A DNA stretch of 64,000 bases, taken from positions 930,001-994,000 of the forward strand of contig CAVPRI010000001.1 in assembly GCA_963707835.1 (NCBI GenBank). The letters are read 5' to 3'. This stretch comes from Bog-473 sp963707835 (GTDB taxonomy: Bacteria; Actinomycetota; Acidimicrobiia; Acidimicrobiales; RAAP-2). The position numbers were made by a program, and so were the translations under genes. Below the pieces are notes generated by a model. It was given only the letters and a program-made list of their open reading frames with translations. It was not told where the DNA came from and ran no database searches. Every line of letters starts with the position of its first letter. Within the stretch, counting starts at the first letter, position 1. Below, piece after piece: positions 24,433 to 32,615 of this stretch.

Positions 24433-25572
24433 ATGGCCGGCCCATCCGTGAGCACCGACCTGCACGAGTACCGCGTCGGGCTCCGTTCCTGGCTCGAGGA
24501 GAACGCACCTGGGCTCGGTCGCCCGTCGGCCTCGCCCGAGGAGCGCATCGCCAACGGACTGGTCCTGACCAGCGCCATGTGGGACGCGGGGTGGAAGCGG
24601 ATGGGCTGGCCCGAGGCGCTCGGGGGCCTCGGCGGGGGACCGCGCCACCGGGCCACCTACTACGACGAGCTGGGCCGCGCCGGGATCGAGCTCCCTGACA
24701 CCGACCTGTCGATCGAGGTGATCGGACCGGCCATGCTCCACTTCGCGCCGTCGGTGGCGGAGGAGTACCTCCCGCTGCTGCTGTCGGGCCGGGAAGCCTG
24801 GGGGCAGGCGTTCTCCGAGCCGGACGCGGGGAGCGACCTGGCATCGCTGCGCACCCGCGGCGTCGTCGACGGGGACCACGTCGTCGTCGACGGCCAGAAG
24901 GTGTGGACCAGCCACGGGCACCTGGCGGTGCGATTCCTGACCCTGGTGCGCACCGGGACCGCCGAGAGCCGTCACCGTGGGCTGGCCGCGCTGCTCATCG
25001 ACACCGATTCGCCCGGGATGACCCGCCGTCCGCTGACGTTCGCCAGCGGTGTCGAGGAGATGTGCGAGACATTCTTCGAGGGGGTGCGCGTCCCGGTGAG
25101 CCGGATGATCGGGGCTCCCGACGACGGCTGGAAGGTCGCCATGTACATGCTCCAGTACGAGCGCAGCATGTACGCCGCACAGCGCCAAGCCTGGCTCGGA
25201 CTCCGTTTCCGTCAGCTCAAGGAGCACCTGCGCTCGGTCGGGGGTGACGAGGGCACCGCGCCCGCGCTGGCCGGGGCGTGGTTGCAGCTCCAGGAGGTCC
25301 GCGCCAGGGCCATGCAGACCGTTCGGCGCCTCGATGCGGGCGAGACCGTGGGTCCCGAGGCCTCGGCGGACAAGATCCTCCTGGCCCGCGCCGAGCAGTC
25401 GATCTTCGAGGTGGCCCGCCACCAGGTCCGATCCGGCTTCGCCTTCGACGAGTCCGCCGACCCGTGGCGTGACGGCTGGTGGTACAGCCGGGCCACGAGC
25501 ATCTTCGGCGGGGCCGGCGAGGTCCAGCGATCGATCGTCGCGGACAGGGTCCTGCACCTCCCGCGCGACTAG
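24433..25572 (+). CDS. acyl-CoA dehydrogenase, alpha-type subunit
   Basis: 379-residue FAD enzyme. Seen: the FAD-binding block QAFSEPDAGSDLASLRT near 124-140, GQKVWTSHGH, and the C-terminal SIFGGAGEVQRSIVADRVL. It is followed directly by a second, divergent acyl-CoA dehydrogenase homologue (25573-26518). Such neighbouring pairs form alpha2beta2 heterotetramers in actinobacterial steroid and branched-chain degradation, with one FAD site per heterodimer; that is the likely state here. Substrate unknown. ATG 24433 follows the hydratase stop by 2 nt. Confidence 0.92.
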   Translation: MAGPSVSTDLHEYRVGLRSWLEENAPGLGRPSASPEERIANGLVLTSAMWDAGWKRMGWPEALGGLGGGPRHRATYYDELGRAGIELPDTDLSIEVIGPAMLHFAPSVAEEYLPLLLSGREAWGQAFSEPDAGSDLASLRTRGVVDGDHVVVDGQKVWTSHGHLAVRFLTLVRTGTAESRHRGLAALLIDTDSPGMTRRPLTFASGVEEMCETFFEGVRVPVSRMIGAPDDGWKVAMYMLQYERSMYAAQRQAWLGLRFRQLKEHLRSVGGDEGTAPALAGAWLQLQEVRARAMQTVRRLDAGETVGPEASADKILLARAEQSIFEVARHQVRSGFAFDESADPWRDGWWYSRATSIFGGAGEVQRSIVADRVLHLPRD

Positions 25573-26518
25573 ATGGAGATGACCGGTATGGACGACGACC
25601 TCAAGGTCCTGGCGCGGCACATCGGTGCGTGAGGCGCTGCTGCGCTCTGCCGCCGACCTCGGCACCGCCCTCGGCGAGTTCGGGTGGCTCGAGCTCGCCG
25701 AGGCCGACGAGGCGTTCGCGTTCACCGCGCTCTTCGAGGAGCAGGGGGACGCGGCCGTCGAGGCCGGAGCGCTCGACGTGGTCTGGGCCGGACTGCTCGG
25801 CGTGGAGGGGGCGTCGGTGCTGTGGCCGACCTCCCTGTCGGCCGACGCCCACCAGGGGGGGCACGGCGGCGAGGTCGACGCGGCAGGGATCACGCTGCGG
25901 AGCGTCGAGGCCAGGGGGACCGCACTCCTGGTGCCCTCGGGCGGGCGCCTCCACCTGCTGGAGGACGCGACCGTCGAGGAGGAGGCCCTCGCCGGGATGG
26001 CGCAGGGCTCCGGCTGGTTCCGCGTCCGGGCCCGCGGCTCGAGCGCCCGGGACCTTGGGCCGTGGGCCCACGTCGAGCGACGATCCCGCCTGGCCCTGGC
26101 CAGCGAGTTGGCCGGCGTGGCGAACCGGATCCTCGACGTGGCGGCCGAGCAGGTCAGCACCCGCCGTCAGTTCGGAAAGCCCATCGGCGTCAACCAGTCC
26201 GTGCGGTTCCGCCTCTCGGAGTCCTACGCAGAGGTGGTCGGGGCCAAGGCGCTCGTCGCCGCGGCATGGGAGGACGGCTCGGCGGCGTCGGCTTGCTGGG
26301 CCAAGGCCGTGGCCGCCGGTGCGCACGACCTGGTGGCCAAGCACGCCATGCAGGTCTGCGGCGCCATCGGGTTGTCCGAGGAGCATCCGCTTCCCGCCCT
26401 GGTGCGTCGTGGGCAGTCCCTCGACGCGCTCCTCGGGAGCGCTGCCGAGGCGCTGGCATCCGTGGGCAACCGCCTCTGGTCCGACGATCCGGTTCCGGCG
26501 GCGGTGGGGGGGTTCTGA
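25573..26518 (+). CDS. acyl-CoA dehydrogenase, beta-type subunit (probable frameshift near the start)
   Basis: Partner subunit of about 314 residues. The C-terminal domain has STRRQFGKPIGVNQSVRFRL, the FAD-dimer contact region, and QVCGAIGLSEEH. The main frame can start only at GTG 25625, with no ribosome site. ATG 25573, right after the previous stop, opens MEMTGMDDDLKVLAR in a different frame; deleting one G of the GG at 25616-25617 joins them as LKVLARTSVREALLRS, a normal N-terminus. Either a sequence error or a truncated start. It lacks the N-terminal active-site features of the alpha subunit, as expected for the pair. Confidence 0.82.
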
Positions 26519-26596
26519 CCCGTCGGGTGGATCGAGTCGCCGGGAAGGGGGTTCGCCTCACCGGGGTAACGTGGCCAGAGGCCGTCTTGCGTCGGG

Positions 26597-26646
26597 CGTG
26601 ATAAAGTGTCACGCTACTGACAGATTTCTTGCGAGACGCTAGCGTC
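26597..26646. promoter_or_regulatory. promoter region with TetR-type operator before the amidohydrolase block
   Basis: The 221-bp gap 26519-26739 holds TGATAA (26599-26604) as a -10 candidate, overlapped at its expected start site by GTGTCA-N6-TGACAG (26606-26623), which matches the operator at 23465, and then by a perfect 12-bp palindrome GACGCTAGCGTC (26635-26646). AGGAAGGAAGAGGG before the ATG at 26740 is a strong ribosome site. Repression by the TetR protein at 22811 is the simplest reading. Confidence 0.6.
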
Positions 26647-26739
26647 AGCTGGGGGTTCGCCCGCCGTGTGGAGCGCGGACACAAGCTGCTGACGTGTGGT
26701 GACGAGCCGTATTCGTCTCAGGAAGGAAGAGGGAACGAC

Positions 26740-27951
26740 ATGCAGTACAAGTCCATCTCCGCTGACGGCCACGTCAACGAGCCGCCCACGTTGTGGACGG
26801 ACCGTCTCCCCGAGAAGTACAAGGAGCGGGGTCCGCGGATCATCGAGACACCCAAGACCAAGGGCCACGCCTGGATCATGGAAGGCCAGAAGCGCCCCTC
26901 GGTAATGGGCTTCAGCTCCATGTACTCGCGCTCGTCGAAGCGCTTCGACCGGGCCTCGCTGATCGACAGCTTCAAGCAGATCAAGGACCGGGGCGTCCGC
27001 TACGAGGACATGTTCCCCGGCTCCTACGACCCTGCGGCGCGGGTGCAGGAGATCATCGAGGACGAAACCGACGCCGAGGTCATCTTCAACGGTGTCTCCA
27101 CCGTGTGGAACGGCATCAAGCTGATGCCTGACCGGGAGCTCTCGCTGGCCTGCTTCAAGGTCTACAACGACTGGATCGCCGAGTTCCAGGCCTATGCGCC
27201 CGAGCGGTTCATCTGCAACGGCACCTTGCCGACCACGGGCATCGACGACTGCCTCGACGAGCTGCACCGTTGCGTCGGGATGGGGCTGCGCACCGCCCAG
27301 CTCGAGGCGTATCCGAGCGGGAACTTCAGCGAGCCCACCCCCGAGGACGACCGCTTCTGGGCTGCCGCGGTCGAGCTCGATTTCCCGGTCAACGTCCACA
27401 CGCAGTTCTTCTTCCCCGCCGGCGACCTGGGCTCGAGACTCTCCGCTGAGGGCGTGGCCGATCAGGTGACGCGGGCCAAGACCCTCGGGCTCGACATCGA
27501 GGCGGGCAGCTTCCCAGTCATCTTGTGGAAGATGATCTCGACCGGCGTCTTCGAGCGGTTCCCCGACCTGAGGTTCGTGGGTTCCGAGGTGCACACCGGC
27601 TGGGTGCCCTACTACCTCGAGCGTTTCGACGAGTCCGTCCTGCGCAACCGGCATGACTGGAAGCTCCCCATGCTGCCGAGTGAGTATTTCCGCCGGAACG
27701 TGAGCGTCGTCTACATCGTCGACGAGATGGGTGCGGCCAACCGCTACGACATCGGTGTGCCCAACATCATGTGGGGCCCCGACTTCCCCCACTCATCGAG
27801 CGCCTGGCCCATGGACTACCAGCTGGGGCGTGAGATCCTCGAGCGCGCCGGGGCCACCCACAGCGAGATCGAGCGGATCATGTGGAAGAACGCGGCCGAC
27901 CTCTACCACGTCCCCTATGACGAGCCCACAACGCTCAGCGCCGCGGCGTAG
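26740..27951 (+). CDS. amidohydrolase family protein (COG2159 type)
   Basis: 403-residue TIM-barrel metal-dependent hydrolase or decarboxylase, related to ACMSD. Seen: D-G-H-x-x-E near the N-terminus (SADGHVNEP), the variant of the metal-binding HxH used by this actinobacterial subgroup, VNVHTQFFF with a mid-barrel His, and IMWGPDFPH with the catalytic/metal Asp. Family members decarboxylate aromatic or dienoic acids or hydrolyse lactones and amides; the reaction is unknown here. It opens a plus-strand series that continues to 40 kb, and ATG 26740 has a strong ribosome site. Confidence 0.9.
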   Translation: MQYKSISADGHVNEPPTLWTDRLPEKYKERGPRIIETPKTKGHAWIMEGQKRPSVMGFSSMYSRSSKRFDRASLIDSFKQIKDRGVRYEDMFPGSYDPAARVQEIIEDETDAEVIFNGVSTVWNGIKLMPDRELSLACFKVYNDWIAEFQAYAPERFICNGTLPTTGIDDCLDELHRCVGMGLRTAQLEAYPSGNFSEPTPEDDRFWAAAVELDFPVNVHTQFFFPAGDLGSRLSAEGVADQVTRAKTLGLDIEAGSFPVILWKMISTGVFERFPDLRFVGSEVHTGWVPYYLERFDESVLRNRHDWKLPMLPSEYFRRNVSVVYIVDEMGAANRYDIGVPNIMWGPDFPHSSSAWPMDYQLGREILERAGATHSEIERIMWKNAADLYHVPYDEPTTLSAAA

Positions 27952-28026
27952 GGAACCAGGGGCCCAGGGAGTCGTCGCATGGCCTTGCGAACAGCGACCC
28001 GGGGTTGCCGGCGCCGTGTCCGTGGA

Positions 28027-28063
28027 GGCGTCCGGGGCCACACAGGCATCGTGACCGGACGCC
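28027..28063. repeat. 9-bp inverted repeat between the two amidohydrolase genes
   Basis: GGCGTCCGG (28027-28035) and CCGGACGCC (28055-28063) are perfect complements around 19 bases, within the 158-bp gap 27952-28109. No T-run follows, so it is not a classical terminator. It may be an operator, an RNA processing or mRNA-stability hairpin, or chance in GC-rich DNA. Confidence 0.4.
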
Positions 28064-28109
28064 GCGCCGACGCGGGCATCGCTTCGAGGACAGGAGACAC
28101 TGGAGAGCA

Positions 28110-29279
28110 ATGACAGACAGCACGGCGTTCACCTTGATTTCGGCGGACTCGCACGTCGTGGAGCCACCGGACCTGTTCCAGCGACTGCCCGAGGCGCTGC
28201 GTGGCGGTGCACCAAGGCTCGAGACGGTCGACGCGGCGAGCATGTGGGTCATCGACGGCATCGAGCCGGTCCCGCTGCCGGCGACCGCCGGCGCCGGATC
28301 GGGGTACCGGCTACCCCCGAGCGGAGCCAAGCCGGTCAGCTTCGACGACGTGCTGCCCGGGCTCTACGACCCGGCCGAGCGTATCCGCACGCAGGAGGCC
28401 GACAGTGTGATCGCCGAGGTGCTCTACCCCTCCTCGGGACTGTGGGACGCCCTCAACCTGCTCGAGAACCGGGAGCTGAAGCTGGCGTGTGTGCGCGCCT
28501 ACAACGACTGGATCGCCGAGTATGCCGCGGACGACCCCTCGCGACTCATCGGCCTGGCGAAGATTCCCGCCACCACGATCGAGGACGCCTGTGAGGAGCT
28601 CTTGCGCTGCGTGAAGGAGCACGGTGCCCGCGGTGTGCTGCTCGACTCCTGGCCGAGCGGCAATGCGGTGGCGGGGAACCCCGCAGACGACCCGTTCTGG
28701 GAGATCGTCAACGAGGCCGGTATCCCAGTGAGCCTGCACTACGGCCTGGGTGCGAAGGGGACATCGCCCACCGGAGGTATCGCCCCCGGGTTGAAGCCCC
28801 CGATGGCCGACGCCGCGCTGCCCCTGGTCGCGGGCGGCGTCTTCGATCGGTTCCCCGACGTGCGCATCGTCTTCGCGCACGGGAACGCAGGATGGGCCTT
28901 CCACTGGCTCGAGTTCATGGACATCAACTACGTGCGCCACCGCCACCTCGACGAGTACGCGCTCAAGGACCCCGACGCGTTGCCCAGCGAGTACATCCGG
29001 AAGCACTCGTGGTTCGTGTTCCACCAGGACCGCTCCTCGGTGAAGAACCGCCACAAGCTGGGTACCGCGCATCTCATGTGGGGGAGCCACTTCCCCTACG
29101 AGGATGCCAACTGGCCGGACGACCGCCAGCAGGCCATGCGGGTGACCGACGAGGTGGCGGCCGAGGATCGTCGCGCCCTGCTGGGCGGGAACGCGGCCCG
29201 CCTGTACGGTTTGACGGGCCACGAGAAGGGGTTCACGCCAGACGAGGTCGTCGCGTTCGACCAGCTGGTGCACTTCTAG
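28110..29279 (+). CDS. amidohydrolase family protein (COG2159 type), catalytic Asp replaced
   Basis: 389 residues, homologous to the gene at 26740. Seen: SADSHVVEP near the N-terminus (D-x-H-x-x-E) and FAHGNAGWAF late in the barrel. The late motif, WGSDFPH in relatives, reads WGSHFPYED, so the conserved Asp is His. This could alter metal binding or turn the protein into a non-hydrolytic partner of its neighbour; two tandem homologues suggest a heteromeric enzyme. ATG 28110 follows GGAGA at 28102-28106. The stop is 41 nt before the first MmgE/PrpD gene. Confidence 0.88.
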   Translation: MTDSTAFTLISADSHVVEPPDLFQRLPEALRGGAPRLETVDAASMWVIDGIEPVPLPATAGAGSGYRLPPSGAKPVSFDDVLPGLYDPAERIRTQEADSVIAEVLYPSSGLWDALNLLENRELKLACVRAYNDWIAEYAADDPSRLIGLAKIPATTIEDACEELLRCVKEHGARGVLLDSWPSGNAVAGNPADDPFWEIVNEAGIPVSLHYGLGAKGTSPTGGIAPGLKPPMADAALPLVAGGVFDRFPDVRIVFAHGNAGWAFHWLEFMDINYVRHRHLDEYALKDPDALPSEYIRKHSWFVFHQDRSSVKNRHKLGTAHLMWGSHFPYEDANWPDDRQQAMRVTDEVAAEDRRALLGGNAARLYGLTGHEKGFTPDEVVAFDQLVHF

Positions 29280-29320
29280 GGTGGACGAGGCACCGACCGC
29301 TGGCTGCGAGGGGGAGAACG

Positions 29321-30706
29321 ATGGACACGCGTGAGGACACGGTCACCGGTGGACGTCTGGTGACACGCGAGCTGGCGGACTGGGTCGCCGGGTTGCAGGT
29401 GGAGGACCTGCCCGAGGCCGTGATCGAGGAGGCGAGCCGCTCGTTCGTGGACTTCCTCGGCGAGAGTCTGTTCGTCGGAGCGACCAAGGCCTGGGGCCAG
29501 AGCATCGCTTCCTTCTGCGTGCAAGAGGGTGGCGGCCAGCCCGAGGCCACCATCCTGGCCACCGGCAAGAAGACCCTCTCGTCGCGCGCCGCTCTGGCCA
29601 ACGGGACGATGGCCCTGGGGTTCGAGTACGCCGATTTCGTGTCCAACAGCCGGGCCTACCCGTTCGCCGTGACCGCTCCGCTGGCCCTTGCCGAGTCGAG
29701 GCACAAGCCCGGGGAGATCCTGGCCCTGGCCATCGCCATTGGCTACGAGGTGCAGGCGCGGATCAATCGGGCGACGCTCCAGGCCGGATCGGGCTTCTAC
29801 GTGCCGGCCCTCTACGGCACGTTCGGCGCCGCCTCCGGTGGTGCGCGGGTGCTCGGGCTGTCGGGGCACCACACCAACTACGCGCTCGGCCTCGCGGCTG
29901 CCTTCACCGGGGGCACCTTCCAGGGGCACGAGGAGGGCGCCTGGCAGCGCTCCTTGAACGGCGGGATGGCCAGCGAGAGGGGCGTGACCGCGGCACTGCT
30001 GGCGGAGACGGGGTTCAAGGCCACCGAGCTCGGCCTCGAGGGGGTCCAGGGGTTCTCCGCCATGTACTCCGGCGGCAAGCTCGATGCCTCGTCCCTGCTC
30101 GACGGCCTGGGCGAGTCCTTCATCATCATGGACCGCTGGGTCAAGAACTTCCCGATGAACCTGACCCTGCATGCTCCAGTCGAGGCGCTGCTCGCCATCC
30201 TCCGGAACCACGACGTCCATCACGAGGACATCGTGGAGATCGACGCCGGGTGGCAGCGGGTGGAGCCGTTCTTGGCCAAGCACAAGGTGTCGACGGTGGT
30301 GAGCGCGCAGGCGAGCCTTCCCTTCGCCCTCTCGGTCGCTGCCGTGCACGGCAAGATCGGGGTGGACGAATTCACCGACGAGACGGTGGCCGACCCCGTC
30401 ATCCAGGGCATGATCCCCAAGACCAAGGTCCACCAGGACGACGAGCTCTTCAAGAAGGTCAAGAACTCCCAGCCGGGCCGGGTCACGGTCCGGCTGAAGG
30501 ACGGCCGGGAGTTCACCGAGGAGGTGCTGTACCCCAAGGGCAACCCCGGTAACCCGATGACCGAGGACGAGTTCAAGGGCAAGTTCATGGACATGGCGGC
30601 CCGCGTGCTCGGCGAGGCCCAAGCCGACGAGTTGTACAAGCGGGCCCGGGACCTGCAGAACGTGGCGGACGTGGCCGAACTGGCGCCGCTGTTCAGCCCC
30701 CGATAG
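29321..30706 (+). CDS. MmgE/PrpD family protein 1
   Basis: 461 residues, the normal family length. MmgE/PrpD includes 2-methylcitrate dehydratase, cis-aconitate decarboxylase and iminodisuccinate epimerase: enzymes acting on branched di- and tricarboxylates without a metal. The fold is recognised from RELADWVAGLQ, the ALANGTMALGFEYADF block (the family's A-x-NG-x-x-H region, here with Glu-Tyr where PrpD has His-x-x-Asp) and the C-terminal DEFKGKF. ATG 29321 is preceded by GGGGAGAA. It is separated by 30 nt from the aconitase-type large subunit, implying a joint role. Confidence 0.88.
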   Translation: MDTREDTVTGGRLVTRELADWVAGLQVEDLPEAVIEEASRSFVDFLGESLFVGATKAWGQSIASFCVQEGGGQPEATILATGKKTLSSRAALANGTMALGFEYADFVSNSRAYPFAVTAPLALAESRHKPGEILALAIAIGYEVQARINRATLQAGSGFYVPALYGTFGAASGGARVLGLSGHHTNYALGLAAAFTGGTFQGHEEGAWQRSLNGGMASERGVTAALLAETGFKATELGLEGVQGFSAMYSGGKLDASSLLDGLGESFIIMDRWVKNFPMNLTLHAPVEALLAILRNHDVHHEDIVEIDAGWQRVEPFLAKHKVSTVVSAQASLPFALSVAAVHGKIGVDEFTDETVADPVIQGMIPKTKVHQDDELFKKVKNSQPGRVTVRLKDGREFTEEVLYPKGNPGNPMTEDEFKGKFMDMAARVLGEAQADELYKRARDLQNVADVAELAPLFSPR

Positions 30707-30736
30707 ACCGACGACCAGAGGAATGAGGAACAGACC

Positions 30737-31966
30737 ATGGGGATGAATGCGATTGAGAAGATCCTGGCTCGCCACTCGGACAGGGAGACCGTCAGTCCTG
30801 GGGACGTGGTGGTGGTCGACATCGACCTCACCGTGTCCTTCGACTCGATGCGACGGGACATCATCAAGATCGCCGATCCGGACAAGATCGTGCTCCTGTT
30901 CGACCACCAGGTCCCCGCACCCACGGTGCGGGCGGCCAACATGGCCAAGGCGCTGCGCGAGTTCGTCGACAAGTTCAAGATCAAGAACTACTTCCCGGTC
31001 GGGCAGCACGGCATCTCGCACGTGCTGGTGGCCCAGGAGGGCTTCGCCCTGCCGGGCACGATCCTGGCCAACCCCGACTCGCACACCTGCTCGTCGGGCG
31101 CATTGAATTGCCTCGCCCGGGGCATGGGCCCGTCGGAGATGCTCCACATCATCTGCAAGGGTCATTCGTGGTACCTGGTCGGAACGACGACCAAGGTGGT
31201 GCTCGAGGGGGCGCTCCCCGAGCGCGTCTTCGCTCGCGACGTCATCCACTACCTCCCCGGTGAGTACGGCGACTTCGCCGGCCGCAACCTCGAGTGGTAC
31301 GGCGACGGCCTTTCGGGCATCGGCATGGACGGGCGGCTCACCATGGCCACCATCTCGGCCGAGCTCTCGGCCGAGTTCTCCCTCTTTCCCTACGACAGCG
31401 TCCTCGAGGAGTACCTCAAAGGACGGGCACGGGGGCCTTTCGAGCCGGCGTTCCCCGACGACGACGCCGAGTACGACCAGGTCATCACGGTCGACCTCTC
31501 GTCGCTGGAGCCGCAGGTCGTCCTCCCGAACAAGGTGGCCCACAACGTGAAGACAGCGCGCGAGGTGGCCGGCCAGAAGGTCGACCAGGCGTTCATCGGC
31601 TCGTGTGCCAACGGCCGGCTGAGCGACTTCGCCATCGCCGCCGAGATCGTCAAGGGCAAGCAGGTCGCCCCCGGGACCCGGTTCATCGTCACGCCGGGGA
31701 GCCAGGCCATCTTGAAAGAGGCCATCAAGCTGGGCTACGTCGAGACCCTCATGGACGCCGGCGCCGTGGTGACCAGCTCGACCTGTGGCGCTTGCTTCGG
31801 CGGCCACATGGGCCTGCTGGCCGACGGGGAGACGTGCATCACGGCGTCCACCCGCAACTTCAAGGGCCGCATGGGGAGTCCCGACGCCCAGGTGTTCATG
31901 GGCTCCCCGGCCACCGTGGCCGCCTCGGCCATCACCGGCGTCATTACCGATCCGAGGGATGTCTAG
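30737..31966 (+). CDS. aconitase-superfamily dehydratase large subunit (LeuC/DmdA/homoaconitase type)
   Basis: 409-residue [4Fe-4S] hydro-lyase large subunit. The three cluster cysteines are present: C290 in GSCANGR, and C350 and C353 in STCGACFGG. GDSHT of the family appears as PDSHTCSSGA (113-122). The short, two-subunit form matches archaeal-type isopropylmalate isomerase, homoaconitase and 2,3-dimethylmalate dehydratase; the neighbours are not leucine genes, so a catabolic dehydratase is favoured. The small subunit follows at 32027. Flanked by two MmgE/PrpD genes, an arrangement I do not recognise. Confidence 0.9.
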   Translation: MGMNAIEKILARHSDRETVSPGDVVVVDIDLTVSFDSMRRDIIKIADPDKIVLLFDHQVPAPTVRAANMAKALREFVDKFKIKNYFPVGQHGISHVLVAQEGFALPGTILANPDSHTCSSGALNCLARGMGPSEMLHIICKGHSWYLVGTTTKVVLEGALPERVFARDVIHYLPGEYGDFAGRNLEWYGDGLSGIGMDGRLTMATISAELSAEFSLFPYDSVLEEYLKGRARGPFEPAFPDDDAEYDQVITVDLSSLEPQVVLPNKVAHNVKTAREVAGQKVDQAFIGSCANGRLSDFAIAAEIVKGKQVAPGTRFIVTPGSQAILKEAIKLGYVETLMDAGAVVTSSTCGACFGGHMGLLADGETCITASTRNFKGRMGSPDAQVFMGSPATVAASAITGVITDPRDV

Positions 31967-32026
31967 GGACCGCCGAGGTCCTCCGAAACGGAACGATCCG
32001 AGCAACGAGGAAAGGGGTTCATCTCG

Positions 32027-32545
32027 ATGGGCGACGTGCTGACAGGCAAGGTCTGGAAATTCGGCGACGACATCAACACCGATCTCGTCATCCCGAACTT
32101 CGCCGTCCTGATGACGAAGGAGGAACAGCTCGAGCACGTGTTCTCCGCGAACCGGCCGGGCTGGAAGGACGAAGTGCAGCCGGGCGACGTGCTGCTGGCC
32201 GGCCGGAACTTCGGCGTGGGTTCCGCCCGGCCGATCGGGGACATGTTCGTCGGTCTCGGGGTGACAGTCGTGGTGGCCGAGTCCTTCAACGGCCTGGGGT
32301 TGCGCAACTGCATCAACGTGGGGCTGCCGTCCCTGCCGTGCCCCGGGATCCTCGACGCCTTCGACGAGGGCGATGTGGCCGAGGTCGACTGGATCACCGG
32401 CGCCGTCCGCAATGTCACCAAGGGCACCTCGCTCCAGGGCAACCCGGTTCCCGAGGTGCTGCAGGCCATCGTGGTGGCCGGTGGCGTCGAAGCCGTCCTG
32501 CGCAAGGAGGGATACCTTGCTGCGGTGAACACGGTCAACGGGTAG
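32027..32545 (+). CDS. aconitase-superfamily dehydratase small subunit (LeuD/DmdB type)
   Basis: 172-residue swivel-domain subunit carrying the substrate-recognition loop. Seen: DDINTDLVIP (14-23), usual for LeuD, and GRNFGVGSARP (59-69), where LeuD and DmdB proteins normally have GxNFGCGSSRE. The Cys and Glu of that motif are lost while Ser-x-Arg is kept. It pairs with the large subunit 60 nt upstream and has a strong ribosome site (GAGGAAAGG, 32007-32015). Substrate class (branched hydroxydicarboxylate) is inferred from family and context. Confidence 0.88.
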   Translation: MGDVLTGKVWKFGDDINTDLVIPNFAVLMTKEEQLEHVFSANRPGWKDEVQPGDVLLAGRNFGVGSARPIGDMFVGLGVTVVVAESFNGLGLRNCINVGLPSLPCPGILDAFDEGDVAEVDWITGAVRNVTKGTSLQGNPVPEVLQAIVVAGGVEAVLRKEGYLAAVNTVNG

Positions 32546-32596
32546 CAGGAGACGGGTCGCAGGGTTAGAACGGGTGGCAGGTTCAACGGGTCGCAG
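32538..32596 (+). repeat. four imperfect 11-bp direct repeats ACGGGTnGCAG
   Basis: Copies at 32538-32548, 32552-32562, 32570-32580 and 32586-32596, differing only at the seventh base (A, C, G, C) and spaced 14-18 bp. The first copy includes the stop codon of the dehydratase small subunit; the last ends 20 nt before the next ATG. It could be a protein-binding array or a replication-slippage product. No similar array is seen elsewhere in the window. Confidence 0.55.
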
Positions 32597-32615
32597 CAAG
32601 CAGGGGAGGCCGGAA

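Noticed and set aside
29276..32599. 1100-codon minus-strand open frame opposite the MmgE and dehydratase genes
   Set aside because: Mirror of well-supported plus-strand genes with strong ribosome sites and conserved motifs; composition is typical of antisense GC-rich shadow.
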